DNA from: Branchiostoma floridae
Lineage: Eukaryota; Chordata; Leptocardii; Amphioxiformes; Branchiostomatidae
Length of the DNA stretch: 64,000 nucleotides
Assembly (NCBI RefSeq): GCF_000003815.2
Contig: NC_049995.1
Location: 6,556,342 to 6,620,341, forward strand
Direction of reading: 5' to 3'
This document shows positions 38,114 to 50,128 of this stretch, in pieces. Position numbers and translations under genes: made by a program. Numbering within the stretch: position 1 is the stretch's first letter; each line of letters starts with the position of its first letter. Below the pieces are notes generated by a model, which was not told the origin of the DNA, did not search any database, and was given only the letters and a program-made list of their open reading frames with translations.

Positions 38114-41100
38114 ATACTGTATCCAAGAATATATGTATCCTTGCAATAAAGCTTGTATCCTATAAACACTTATGTAAAGTAAAGCATTGACTGTAGTTCT
38201 CTCTATGCTGACAAATAAATCAAATCAGAATCAGCGACTAGTAAGTATACAACATGAATGTGTAAATACTGCACAGCGTTAAAACTGTTACAATTGCGGT
38301 TAATCCGTTATACTATCCGTTTCTTTACTTGTAGAGATTTCCGTAGTTTCATCCTCGGTGGAGCTCATTCCTGTCTGTTGGTCTATTGTGGGAAGCAGGG
38401 TGGTCAGCCCTCCCGTAGATGCTTCAGTTGTCGATGCCTCTGCTGTCATCTGAACTGTACTTAGTACATCAGTGGTGCCCGGAACTTCCGAAGATGTCAT
38501 GGCAATAGTCGACTCCTCTAGTGTTTCTGTACTCGACGCCGGTATGCTGGTCTTGCTGTGTGTGGTTCTTTCGGCAGTTGACAACAGTGGTGTAGTTTTT
38601 ACTTTCGTAGTCGTTGTAGCAGTCGCGGATCCAGTGGTGACTATGTCAGTTGTACTAACTTGTTCTTCAGTTGAGGCGCTTATTGTAACTATAGCCTCAG
38701 TCGGCACTATGTCCGTTGTTCTACCCGGATCTTCAGTTGACGCTCCTATTGTGGCTACAGACTCAGTGGCGGTCATTTTCGTTGTAACATCAGATTGTTC
38801 GGTTGTAGAGATACCAGTAGACAAAGCCTCAGCGGTAGTAATGTCCGTTGAAATCCCCGGCTCTTCAGTTGTAGATCTCGCAGAAGTAAAAGCCTCGGTG
38901 CTGATCATATCAGTTGTAAGATCTGGCTCTTCTGTTGTATAGCTTGCTGTAGTTATAAACTCCGTAGTGGTGATGCCAATTGTACCATCTGGTTTTTCAG
39001 TTGAAGCACCTATTGTAGATATAGCCTCAGTTGGCACTATGTCCGTTGTTCTAGCTGGTTCTTCGGTGAAGGGTCTTATGGTAGCTACAGACTCAGTGGT
39101 GATAATATCCGTTGTAACACCAGGCTTTGCAGTTGTAGAACGTTCTGATGTTACAGAATCCGTTGTAATACCTGTCCTTGAAGTTGTAGAACTTGCTGAC
39201 GTCACAGCCTCAGAGGTTGTCATGTCCGTTGTAATATCTGGCTCTGCAGTTGTAGAACTTGCCGACGTTACAGACTCAGTGGTGGTCATAATCGTTGTAC
39301 TATCACTTCCTTCGGTTGAAACTCTTGTTGTAGCCACAGCCTGAGTGGTGATTGTGTCCATTGTACTGGCTGGTGCTTCAGTTGAAGCTCCTATTGTAGC
39401 TACAGGATGAGTGATGATCATGTCCGTTGTACTATCTGGCTTTGTTGTTGTAGAACTTCCTGAGGTTACCGCCCCAGTGGTTGTCATGTCTGTTGTAATA
39501 TCTGGCTCTGCGGTTGTAGAACTTGCTGAAGAAACGGACACAGTGGTTGTCATTTCCGTTGTAAAATCAGGTTCTGCGGTTGTAGAACTTGCTGAGGTTA
39601 CAGATTCAGATGTGGTCATGATCGTTGTACTTTCACGTCCTTCGGTTAAAACTCTTGTTGTAGCTACAGCCTCAGTTGTACTATCTGGTTCCTCAGTTGA
39701 ACCTCTTATTGTCACCACAGCCTCAGTTGTTTCTATACCCATGGTACTATCCGGTTCTTCAGTTGAAGCTCCTGCGGTTGTAGAACTTGCCGACGTTGCA
39801 GACTCAGTGGTGGTCATGATAGTTGTACTATCTGGCCCTTCGGTTAAAACTCTTGTTGTAGCCACATCCTCAGTTGTACCATCTGGTTCCTCAGTTGAAA
39901 CTCTTATTGTAGCTATAGCCTGGGTGGTGATTGTGTCCCTTGTACTGGCTGGCTTTGCAGGTGTAGAACTTCCTGAGGTTACCGCCCCAGTGGTTGCCAT
40001 GTCTGTTGTAATATCTGGCTCTGCGGTTGTAGAACTTGCCGACGTTGCAGACTCAGTGGTGGTCATGATCGTTGTACTATCTGGCCCTTCGGTTGAAACT
40101 CTTGTTGTAGCTACAGCCTCAGTTGTACTATCTGGTTCCTCAGTTGAAACTCTTATTGTCGCCACAGCCTCAGTTGTTATTTTACCCATGGTACTATCTG
40201 GTTCTTCAGTTGAAGCGCTTATTGTAGATACAGACTGAGTGAGGATCGTTTCCGTTGTAATACCTGACTTTGCAGTTGTAGAAGTTGTTGACGTTACCGC
40301 CCCAGTGGTTGCCATGTCTGTTGTAATATCTGGTTCTGCAGTTGTAGAACTTGCCGATGTAACAGCCTTGACTGTGGTCATATCCGTTGATACATCGGGT
40401 TCTGTAGTTGTAGAGATAGCTGAAGTCTCAGTATCAATTGTGGTAAAGTCCGTTGTAACCTCTGATTCCTCAGTTGTAGAGCTCGCAGTATTTAAAGCCT
40501 CAGTGGTGGCAATGTCTGTTGAAACCACTGACTCTTCTGTTGTAAAGCCTGATGTCGTTACAACCTTAGTGGTACGTCCACTCGTTGCAACCGTTGATAC
40601 TGGTGTCGAGGATAGCGTTGTCGCCTTTTCTTCTGTAGTTGGGAAAATTGACACCACCCTGTCTGTAGTCTCCTGCTCAACCAATGCAGTTGTTGTATCC
40701 TGTGTCGATGCTGCAATCCTTGTAGTTTCTTTGCCTGTCGTTATTACAGTAGATGTCAACGGTACAGTGGTCTCATCCTGTATCGTTGTAACATCGGTAG
40801 ACGTCGCTTCGGTGGTTGGAAGTTTTGTTGTTACTGCAATAGTTGACATCTTTATTGTGGTGCCATCCTTTGTGTCCGCTGTGCTGTGTTCTTCAGTTGA
40901 CGGAAAAAATGACACCATCCCAGCTGTGGTCTCCTGTTCAACTGGTAGAGTAGACATACCCTGTTCTGGTGTTGAATGAATGGAAACCGGTACGGTAGTT
41001 TGGTACTGTGTAGTTGGAGATTTTGCATATGTAGTCGCTTCAGCAGTTGATGCCATCGTGGTGATTGGAAGTTCTGTTGTTGTTTCAATAGTTGATACGT

Positions 41101-44100
41101 GTAACGTTGTGTCCAGAGGAGTTGTTATTTGACTTGTTGGTGTCGGGGACCTTGCTGCAGTAGCTCCTGTCGTAGAATCAACAGTTGTGAACTGCTTGGT
41201 TGTCATTTTACTTTCTGTCGTTGACGAAGGTCTTGTTGAGGCTATTGGGGATTTTGTGGAATAATCCTGTGTGGTTGTTGCTGAAAAGGTAGAGGCATCA
41301 GCCTGTGTTGATGCTATCACAGTTGATATCTTTATTGTACTTTCGTCCTGTCCCACAGTGCTGGCTGTTGACTTTTCCAGTGTGGTCGTAGTTGCTTCGT
41401 CGGTTGATAAAGTGGTATCATCTTGCGTTGTAGTTGCAGCGGTGGACGCTTCTTCGGTAGAGAAAATCTGTGTAGTTGCCACAGTGGTTGGCATAGGGGT
41501 ATCATCTCGCGTTGTAGTTGCAGATTCAGCAGAGGAAGGCTGTGTTGTAACAACGGTTGATACAGTAGTATCATATTGCGCTGTAGTTACAGTGGTGGAC
41601 GCGGCTTCAGTAGACAGAAGCTGTGTAGTCACCACCTTGGTTGGTACAGAAGTATCATCTCGCGTTGTAGTTGCAGCAGTTGAATCAGCTACGGTAGAGA
41701 AACTGTGTGTTGTTGTTACAGCAGTCGGTAGAGTGGTGTCATCTTGCATTGTGGTTACAGCGGTGGACGCATCTTTGGTAGAGAAAATCTGTGTAGATGC
41801 CACACTGGTTGGTACAGTAGTATCATCTCGCGTTGTAGTTGCAGATGTGGACGCATCCTCGGTAGACAAAGGCTGTGTAGTTTCCACAGTGGTCGGTGCA
41901 GAAGTATCATCTTGCGTTGTAGTTGCAGCAGTTGAATCAGCTATGGTAGAGGAACTGTGTGTTGTTGTTGTTGCAGCGGTCGGTAGGGTGGTGTCATCTT
42001 GCGTTGTAGTTACAGCGGTGGACGCATCTTCAGTAGAGAAAAGTTGTGTAGTTACCACAGTGGTTGCTTTAGTGGTGTCATCTCGCGTTGTAGTTGCAGA
42101 TGTGGACACGGCTTCGGTGGATAGAGGCCGTGTAGTTTCCACAGTGGTTGGTACAGTAGTATCATGTTGCGTTGTAGTTGCAGCTACGGTGGATAAAGGG
42201 TGTGTTGTTGTTGCTACAGCGGTCGGTAGAGTGGTGTCATCTTGCATTGTGGTTACAAAGGTGGACGCATCTTCGGTAGAGAAAAGTTGTGTGGTTGCAA
42301 CATTGGTTGATGTCGCGTCATATTTGGTAGACAGAGGCTTTGTAGTTACCATAGTGGTTTGTACAGTAGTGTCATCTTGCGTTGTAGTCACAGCGGTGGA
42401 CGCAGCTTCAGTAGAGGACGGCTGTATTGTTGTTACAACGGTTGGTAGAGTTGTACCATCTTGCGTTGTACTTGCGGTGGTGGACGCATCTTCGGTAGAG
42501 GGAGGTTTTGTTGCTATTATAAGGGTTGACACAGTGGTATCCGGCGTTGTAGTTACAGCAATGGACGTATCTTCGGTGGAGAAAAGCTGTGTAGTTGCCA
42601 CAGCGGTTGGTACAGCGGCAAATTCGGTAGACAGATGCTGTGTGCTTACCACAGTGGTTGGTATAGTGCTATCAGTTGTAGTTGTCGTTGCAGCGGTGGA
42701 CCTAGCTTCAGTATAGGATGGCTTTGTTGTTGTTGCAGCGGTCGGTACAGTAGTTGCAGCCGTGGACACATCTTCAGTGGAGGAAGGCCGTGCATTTGTC
42801 GTTGTGTAAAGCACCGCTGTAATAGTCTGAGACTGTGTTGTGGTTGATTGTTTCGCTGTAGTCTGCTGTTGTGTCGTTGGTACCGTCGAAGCTGTGGCTT
42901 CTTTCGTCACTGCTGTTATAGCAGTTGTAATTTCGTTTGTGGTCTGAAATTCTTCTACTGTTGGAGTAATGGTCAACGCTTCCGTTGTCCCTCGTTCTAC
43001 TGTTGGAATGACTGACGCTGCTCCAGTCGTAGTCTCTTTTTGCTCCACTGTTGGATTGACTGACAGAATCGATGTTGTATTCTGATTGCTGATGATGACG
43101 TCAGTTGTAGCCTCTTGCATCCGAAGGGACCTTTTCCTTGTAGCTTTCTCAGTCTTTGTAGAGTTTTGATTTGTGCCAGTGGCAAGGCTTCTAACATGTC
43201 GGCTTGAACCTTTTTTCGTTGAATTAATTATGCTTTTTACTGAACGTTCTTTGACTTTGAGTCGGATTAACTCAGGTTGTGTGCTGTTTCTTAACCGTTT
43301 GTGCTGTATTATGTAGTCCTCATTGTGTTCCGGTGGAACTGGAGTTGTCGATGAGAAGTCTTGTAGGAGACGTTCTAATGTAACGGCAGGTGACCTCAGT
43401 GACCTGGATGGGTCATTTGAAATCTTGAAATGGTCTGAAAAAGAGAATGAATTATCAGTTATTTACAGTTCATCAAATCACAATGAAAACCCGAATAGGT
43501 AACACCATTATATTTTCGTTTTTTTTCTAGTTGCGAAGGATGAAAATGCTTAGTAATAACTCCATTGCAACTTCATGCCCGAAGGCCAATTGTATAGCAG
43601 TGGTATACATAATTATATACTTAACAAAGAAGGCAAATCCAAATCCAATCCAAAAATTACTACAAGAGCCACAAAGTGAACAGACCAGTCTTATTCAGCA
43701 TAATACAACAATTTTGACAGAGCTGAAATCGGGCGAACCTCGGGCGAACCTTGGGCAAACCTCGAGCGAAGGCCGGCAAAGGCCGTCCGAGTTTCAGACT
43801 GGAAGCCTTCAGACATGAAGAATATATGATCTCACACATCAAAACCAGCAAAAAAGATGATGGGAAGTACTGCCTTGGTGTCCAATTGCCTTACATTATA
43901 AGAGGCACGCAGCTTTCTTAGAAAAGTTCGTACAGTAGTCTTTATTTATCTTATATGTCGAAACAAACTGTTTACTGAAAATGAAAGTCTAAAACAAAGG
44001 CACGTGTTCAAATTGATTAGGTGACAGTTAAAACTCTGCCGGAGCCCTCCCAAGCTCCCAGCGACACCAGCACAACGTTCGCCCAAAGCACGCCAAACTA

Positions 44101-46306
44101 GTTTAAAGTCGGACGGAATATCGTCCGGTTATTGCAGGAAGCCCGAACGAGTCTGGCGCGAGGCCGAAGAGTTCGCGCAAACTCCGACCGAAAAAAAAGA
44201 GAGTAAAAAACCGTCGGGTTGCCGCCCGAGTATCGGCCAAGTCTTGGCCATTGCTCGGACAAGCTCCGGTCGAGCTACAGGCAATCCATTGACGGGCTCT
44301 CCGAGCTCAACACTCACCGCCGAGGCCTGGCTGAAATTAAGCGCAGCTGCAAGTGCCCCGCAAACGCCGGCCGAGCTGCTAAAAATTGGCAGAGGCCCGC
44401 ATAATCGCCAAAACGCCGGTCATACTCCGGCCGAAAATGTCCATTTGGTGCTCGTCAACAACTCGGCCGAGCTAAATTCTTGATTTGTAAAAGGGGCTTA
44501 AGCACACCAGGAAGGCCGATTGTTTACAAGATATCAAAGAACACATAACAAGATGTATTTTCTTAGCGCCCCTGAAAGTAGTTTTGTAACCAAATTAAGT
44601 CAGTCGTTGTCAGACACTTTGTATTTAGCTGAGATTGATTACTTTAATTAGAGGGTACTTGGGGAGTTTTGTAGAAGACTGAATGCTTTTTGTTGCGAGT
44701 GGGGCTAAGGAGTGTCGCAACTTATTCAAACCAAAACAAAGACTGTACTAATACTAATCCGATGAACAGAACTGGCTCAAGACCTCAATGGATGTAATTT
44801 AATTAATGCACTACATACTGCAGAAGCCATGCTCTGTCGTTAACTTTCGTTAAATAGCCAAAAAGTAGTTATTTAAGCAAATGGATATTATTTTGGAAAC
44901 GGTCAGACGTTTAGACACCGCCCTAGTGACAGCCCAGTGTGATTAATTTGACACGTCTGACCGTTTCCAAAACCATATCCTGTTGCTTGAGTAACTGCTT
45001 TTTGGCGTCGATTATAACCTGGACGTTTTATATTCATCTTAGTTCGTTAAATAGGCTTAATAGCATTCTTCCTAATTATTTTGATAAGTCAAAGCTGTTA
45101 GCTGTATGTTTCTGCCACATTCTGACCGTCCGGAAGATCCATGTACCATCTACAATCATTGTCTAATCTAACCCAGTTCCTGTGCCATACCCCATCCAGT
45201 CTGACCGCTCTACGTGTGAACTGTCACATCGTATCTTGCCTAGAGCGAGTTGGTGTGGTGGTTCTTGTTAAAGAAAATGGGGCCGACGTTTGGGTGTTGC
45301 CTTGACATATATCTCTAAACTTTGCTGTTCCAGTTCCTGCTTACTTCTTACCTTTGTGACTCATTGCAGGCTTATAAAGGCCCTTTCTTTAAACAAATCA
45401 GCAATTTTCGAAGCAAAGAAGGACAACAAAAATCTAGAGGGACACCTGAGGTTTTGAATGTTTACAATTCGTCGATTAGAATGGTGTAATTTGCCGCTCC
45501 ACTCATCCGACTAATTCAGGAAGGAATTTCTAATCAAAGTTACTACAAACCATACACAGTACAGAAACTTCCCGCATAGGTAAAACCCACATTCATATAT
45601 TTCTAACTTTTCAAATAAGAATGACATTTGGATCTTTCACGTTCACAATTTTTTACTAATTTGTGTCAGTCTTACGTTACCACCTGTAGCACACCAATTA
45701 CTATTGACATGTGGACATAGGAGATACATGCAATACGCTACACACGAACGAAGAAAGGGCTGTCTTCTCAGCCTATATTAGTCAGAACTGTCCCAAAATC
45801 TCAACCTATATTGACCCAATACGGACAGGAATGTGTCAAGTTCTTAACTCTCAAGACGTAAGCTAATGCACAGTGCTTGGACATGGGAGATACATACAAT
45901 ACGCTACACACGTACGAAGAAAGGGCTGTGTTCTCAGCCTATATTAGTCAGAACTGTCCCAAAATCTGAACCTATATTGACCCAATACGGACTGGAATGT
46001 GTCAAGTTCTTAACCCTCAAAAAGTAATCCAATGCACAGCGCTTGGACATGGGAGATACATGCAATACACTACACACGACGAAAGGGCTGTGTTATCAGC
46101 CTATATTGGTGAGAACTGTCCTAAAATCTGAACCTATATTGACCCAATACGGACAGGAATGTCTCAAGGTCTTATACCCCTACAAAGTACATGGACAGTA
46201 TATGGACATCGAAGATACATGCCATATGTTACACACAATGAAAGGACAGTATCAAGTTCTCAGCCTCTATATTGGGCAGAACTGTCCCAAGATCTGAACA
46301 TGCAGG

Positions 46307-46394
<88 letters not shown>

Positions 46395-48155
46395 ACATAT
46401 GGGCAGAAATATCTTCTTATCCCCTACAAAATAATACAATTGACAGTTTATGGACATAGGAGATGCATGACATATTCTACACACAATAAAATGAATGTGC
46501 TAACATCTCGGCCTACGTCGACCAGAAATTGTCCCAACATTCAAACCTATATTGACCTGATATATACAGGAAGTGCAAACTTCGTAACCCCTACAAATTG
46601 ATCAAAACAATATACCTATCAAAAAGATTTATGAAACCAATATCAATTCAATGTATAGTATGATCTCAAGTTCTTGTTTATTCCGTCTCAGGCACACTTC
46701 TAGTTATAACTATACCCATATGGACGGTGGGGGAAAGCCATATGTCACACACATTAGCATAAACCGTTAAGGTTTTTTTCCCTCCTCCTGCACCTGTTTT
46801 ATATTTTATTCTCTTCTGTATCTATTATCATTTAGTATGTGCAAACTGAATAAACAAACAAACATTGCAAAGCTTGTAAATGTAAGTTCACACAATACGA
46901 TAACTCACCTGATTTGGTATTACATTTTAGGACGAACAGAGAGCCACTATCCTCTTAAAATCACAAAACCCACAAATTGTAGAAAGTGGGACCCTTTGTC
47001 TTCCTCTGCTTCCAAAATAGAAGTCAAGCCCAACCTATCTAGATATCGTCAACACTAGTATTCGAGTAGTCTCTTGGCATAATGATATTTATCACAATCC
47101 ATAGTTGTATGCATATCCCCTAACTTTTTTCTACCATGTACTTTCAATTACGAGGGGCATTCAATAAGTAATGTCCCTGACCCATTTCCCATAGCAGGAG
47201 ATTAATGAAACTTAGCACAGTTATTAGTCTTTCTCTTCATAGGAACCACCCAGAGTTTTGCATTTCTCCCATCATTTGATGTAGGTCTGGACACCGTTCT
47301 TGTAGGACATCCCATGTTGGTCCTCCGACAGATGCCTCATCAATGGCAGAAGAGGGACGACCAGGCCTGGGAGCTGTTTCCACAGACTTCCGGCCTTGTT
47401 TGAATTCAGGATGCCAGCGTTTTACAAGGTCATATGATGGGGCATCATCACCATAACTTTTTTTCATTTCATCAAAAGTCCCCTTTGGTATGCGTCCTTT
47501 CAAATACAAAAACCGGATCACTGCGCGACACTCAACTTGCTCCATTTCACACCTGGTCCATTTCACACCTGACTCAGTTCAAACAACAGTAAATCAGTAG
47601 CCACAATTAGTTCAGAGCTGTTTTTTGCAACATAACCCATAGAGATATGACTCATTACACATGCAAAATTTCATCTAGATCAGACAACTGAAAGTGGGTC
47701 AGGGGCATTACTTATTGAATGCCCCTCGTAGCCTACGGGCATGAACTTGCAAATAAACTTTCATATTAAAAGTCGAAGGATACATCTGTTTGACTACATT
47801 CTAAGTCAACACGGCCATAGTTTGTTCCTTGTTGTGTAAAACAAGTCATACCCGCGGGCTTGTTTGTCTGTGTTTATTTTACTCTTATACCTGCCTACCT
47901 GCCTAAGCTCTTCTACAACGTAAGTGAAACATTTAATACGGTAACAAAACATGTCTATCTGTATCTTGTACTCTGTTTAATAGCTATGCGGAGAAAATGG
48001 TTGTCTAAGCTTAACAACGAGGTAAATTTACGCATGAAAATGAATGGAGAGAACATACCTGTATTTCCTCCTCTCACTTCCTTCGTTGAACACCATTGTA
48101 GAAAGGAAAGTTGCAGGATGAAAATCCAAAACGCGCATACAGTACGTCTGTACAT
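34005..48155 (-). CDS. Gene 2: signal peptide plus two mucin exons, no C-terminal domains
   Basis: Model: signal-peptide exon 48,059-48,155, A2 38,329-43,434, B2 34,085-37,927 with probable read-through to a stop at 34,005, roughly 3,040 residues. It has the N-terminal half of gene 3 but none of its TSP1/EGF/NIDO/AMOP/VWD part. An AATAAA (minus strand) lies at 33,734-33,739. The upstream neighbour (gene 1) has a candidate membrane exon in the equivalent position, but here that exon is largely deleted. The product would therefore be a secreted Thr/Ser-rich protein without an anchor. Alternatively the B2 donor splices into A3 of gene 3, skipping its first exon, giving a fused transcript. Confidence 0.55.
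34085..37927 (-). CDS. Gene 2 exon B2: Thr/Ser-rich mucin exon
   Basis: 1,281 codons from a ttttgcAG acceptor in phase 1 to a GTAAGT donor in phase 1 (ending EATDG). If the donor is not used the frame runs 26 residues to a stop at 34,005. The 5' half matches B3. The 3' end (TSEATDG and the flanking sequence at 34,085-34,300) matches the 3' end of the gene 1 exon at 50,524. B2 is thus a chimera of two B-type exons. Repeats include [18 protein letters not shown] and [18 protein letters not shown]. Confidence 0.8.
38069..38107. repeat. (TA)n microsatellite between A2 and B2
   Basis: The gene 3 intron has only a few TA units at the same place (24,230-24,242). Confidence 0.95.
38329..43434 (-). 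CDS. Gene 2 exon A2: N-terminal linker and Thr/Ser-rich mucin exon
   Basis: 1,702 codons, symmetric phase 1-1 under the same ACAA|GTAAAG donor as A3 (a stop at 38,300 follows if the donor is ignored). The first about 100 residues are the same non-mucin linker as in A3 ([32 protein letters not shown]). It is about 500 codons longer than A3, mainly from extra [28 protein letters not shown] repeats at about 39,100-40,560. No Cys-rich domain is present. O-glycosylation is expected from composition. Confidence 0.8.
43640..44490. mobile_element. GC-rich insertion of unknown class in gene 2 intron 1
   Basis: Absent from the gene 3 copy. Full of short CCG/CGG motifs such as 'gggcgaacctcgggcgaacc' and 'ccggccgagctgc', with no convincing ORF. 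Likely a mobile or satellite-derived insertion. Ends are not resolved. Confidence 0.4.
44857..45006. repeat. Foldback hairpin in gene 2 intron 1
   Basis: Same arms as 29,375-29,538 with a shorter loop. Confidence 0.8.
45705..46620. repeat. Satellite of about 165 bp, gene 2 copy
   Basis: Units begin near 45,712, 45,879, 46,045, 46,204 and 46,451, at least one more than in gene 3. Confidence 0.85.
46311..46391. repeat. (TA)n microsatellite
   Basis: About 40 TA units, orthologous in position to 30,683-30,773. Confidence 0.98.
47149..47730 (-). mobile_element. Non-autonomous mariner-type DNA transposon
   Basis: Inverted ends of about 32 bases with one mismatch ('cgaggggcattcaataagta' at the left and its reverse complement at the right) are flanked by TA on both sides, the mariner target duplication. 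The 578-base element keeps part of a transposase but lacks the catalytic region. The gene 3 intron has no element at the equivalent site near 31,420. Confidence 0.9.
47237..47566 (-). pseudogene. Mariner transposase fragment (helix-turn-helix part only)
   Basis: An open frame of 109 codons with EQVECRAVIRFLYLKGR, GDDAPSYDLVKRW, GRKSVETAPRPGRPSS. These are typical of the N-terminal DNA-binding half of mariner transposases. The DDE/D catalytic domain is absent and the remaining about 30 residues after the GRPS motif look like a deletion junction. It cannot act on its own. Confidence 0.85.
48059..48155 (-). CDS. Gene 2 exon 1: signal peptide
   Basis: ATG at 48,155, 32 codons, reading [18 protein letters not shown], then WCSTKEVRGGNT and a very good donor (ACAG|GTATGT, phase 1). 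It splices in phase to A2 at 43,434. Its similarity to the gene 3 first exon, with both open and both keeping a donor, supports two real gene starts. Confidence 0.75.
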
Positions 48156-48600
48156 TTTCCAAATGGTCGTCGGCGCGTCGTGCGACAGCTACGGATGTGC
48201 ACGGTGAGGAAAAATAAAGGACCAACGCCCAGACTTCGTCATACTGTGTCAGACTATGTAGAAAAGGGTCAGTATGGGAATGAGCAATCACAATACATGA
48301 GAACATAACGAGATAGCCCAAGGCGACTTGCAGACTGCTACTGCCTTGGTGCTTACGTAAAAGTCTCTATTGTTCTAGGTTGGCACACTTTACGGGCCTT
48401 TCACGACTTCTGTTTAATTGGTCCCCGGATACATTCCATGGCGACGGGACACCTTTTCTAGAATGTGATAACTTACGTTTCTCTTTTCCTTGCTTTTTTG
48501 TTTCTTTTGCATGCAAAGTTGAATCCATAGAACTTTTAGAAGATGTGCAGGGTAAATAGAGATGGTCAACGTTGACGATTAAGTGAAAGTTTTAGCTTTC
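48156..48600 (-). promoter_or_regulatory. Putative promoter/5' flank of gene 2
   Basis: Nearly identical to the flank of gene 3 (31,839-32,300), including the minus-strand CCAAT box at 48,417-48,421. Function inferred. Confidence 0.4.
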
Positions 48601-48888
48601 TTTAAATGAATCAAGACAAAAGATAACAATGATGATGACCTAATCAATGACCTTTTGTAAGATATATGAGACCATTTCCTTTTCACAATGTCTCTATTTT
48701 AAAGTTTGAAATTCTTTGGCTAATTTAGATGGTAAAACAGGATCAGTATTTTACGTGATGTAGTTTGAATTAGTTTGCATACATAATTTTAGATGGAAAC
48801 ACTATGTTGACTGTTCGCACCACCACCACAGGCCACACTAGGGTTACAGGGTAAGACCTCTGAGTTTGTGCCTAGACGTCATGCCCCA

Positions 48889-48903
48889 GGGGGGGGGGGG
48901 GGG
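48889..48903. repeat. Poly(G) run
   Basis: Fifteen consecutive G between genes 1 and 2. Confidence 0.95.
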
Positions 48904-49124
48904 TGTCTAGTAATATGAAGATGTCGATGTAAAACAGGTCGTATATGGTCAGGTTCACATCTGCGTTTTCGGATTTGACCCAAAGTCGTTGAGTCAACTC
49001 AACTTCCGACTCCGAAAACGCGTGCGTAACCGGGCCTATGTACTTACAACAAACACCTGTTTTCCAGTTACGCATAGCCTTAGGTTAAGTGGATTCTGAC
49101 AGTTAGTTTGAAAGCATAATGAAT

Positions 49125-49500
49125 AACAGAAACCGGTTCGACAATTACGCACAGGGTATTGGAGTGTCAAACAGTCATTTATCAAAACTGGCTCCGGAGA
49201 CGTTAAACCAAGCTGTATTTACGATCTCATCCGTGTCGTTTCGTTATAAAGATATCTGGACTTTGTTGAAGACGCAATGTGGTGTCAATTTACAATTCAA
49301 AACTTAATCATTTTCAGTTAGGGTTGGGGTATTTTACATGTACATAGTTTGAAACAATCAATTGTCAAAACTGGTTCCGGAGACGTTAAACCAACCTGTA
49401 TTTACGATCTCATCGATCCGTGTCATTTCGTTATAAAGATATCTTCACTTTGTGAAGACGCCATGGGGCGTCGATTACACTCAAAACGCAGATTAAAGCT
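49125..49500. repeat. Tandem repeat of about 190 bp between genes 1 and 2
   Basis: Two units homologous to the three at 32,855-33,440. Confidence 0.8.
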
Positions 49501-49741
49501 AAGGCAGTGTTTTTCATGATTTTCGGTTAGGGTTTTGGGTATCTTACACAGTTAGCCAGTTTAATAGTAAGAAATATTCTGGCCAGGTGTTCTGCTACAC
49601 ATGCATACACAGGTAGATAGATAAACATATACATAACGTTACATACATACATGCATATATACATACATACATATACAATCATTTTATATCAACATAACTG
49701 GCAAGGCGCATACAACGACATTTTAAACGATAATGACCATA

Positions 49742-49747
49742 TTTATT
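49742..49747 (-). terminator. Polyadenylation signal AATAAA, gene 1
   Basis: Minus-strand AATAAA about 70 bases after the stop at 49,818. Conserved in the gene 2 copy. Confidence 0.5.
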
Positions 49748-49817
49748 GCATATTCATTCCCAGAAGGGCTAAATACAGTATAAACAGATAACACATGTAC
49801 TGGTACTGAATATACAT

Positions 49818-50128
49818 TCACAGTTTACATGCTTCGACTAGTAGTTTCTTAAAATAGTTTTCAATAAACTCACTGACAGGTATTTGAATATGGCATAGCA
49901 TGGAAGCATTCCGTCTTTTGCTAAATCTCTGGCGTATATATAGGTCACAGACAAGAGATTTGCTTATATCACTGTATGATACATATACCAATGTCCAAGA
50001 CAATATGAAAAATATTAGTGTCACATGTAGAGCATTATCTTTGATATGGAGGAGTCCGGTTGTGTCTACCTGCCTTATTGTGTGTTGGGTGGTCACTCTG
50101 TATGCTTTCGGACATTGTAATGGAGTAA
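49818..50128 (-). CDS. Gene 1 candidate terminal exon with transmembrane helix
   Basis: A 102-residue open frame after a pyrimidine-rich acceptor at 50,128. Phase 1 matches the donor at 50,524. It contains a hydrophobic stretch ([17 protein letters not shown]) followed by a tail with RQRFSKRR, which would place the mucin outside the cell. The stop is followed 70 bases later by AATAAA. No homology is recognised and the exon rests on phase, helix and polyA signal only. Confidence 0.4.

Larger units (their letters stand above)
43435..48058 (-). other. First intron of gene 2
   Basis: Collinear with gene 3 intron 1 except for a replaced block (43,640-44,490) and the mariner insertion (47,149-47,730). 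Confidence 0.75.

Noticed and set aside
46159..46434. Open frame through the (TA)n run (also 30,523-30,813 and 30,640-30,885)
   Set aside because: Tyr-Ile repeats from translated microsatellite, with no coding features.
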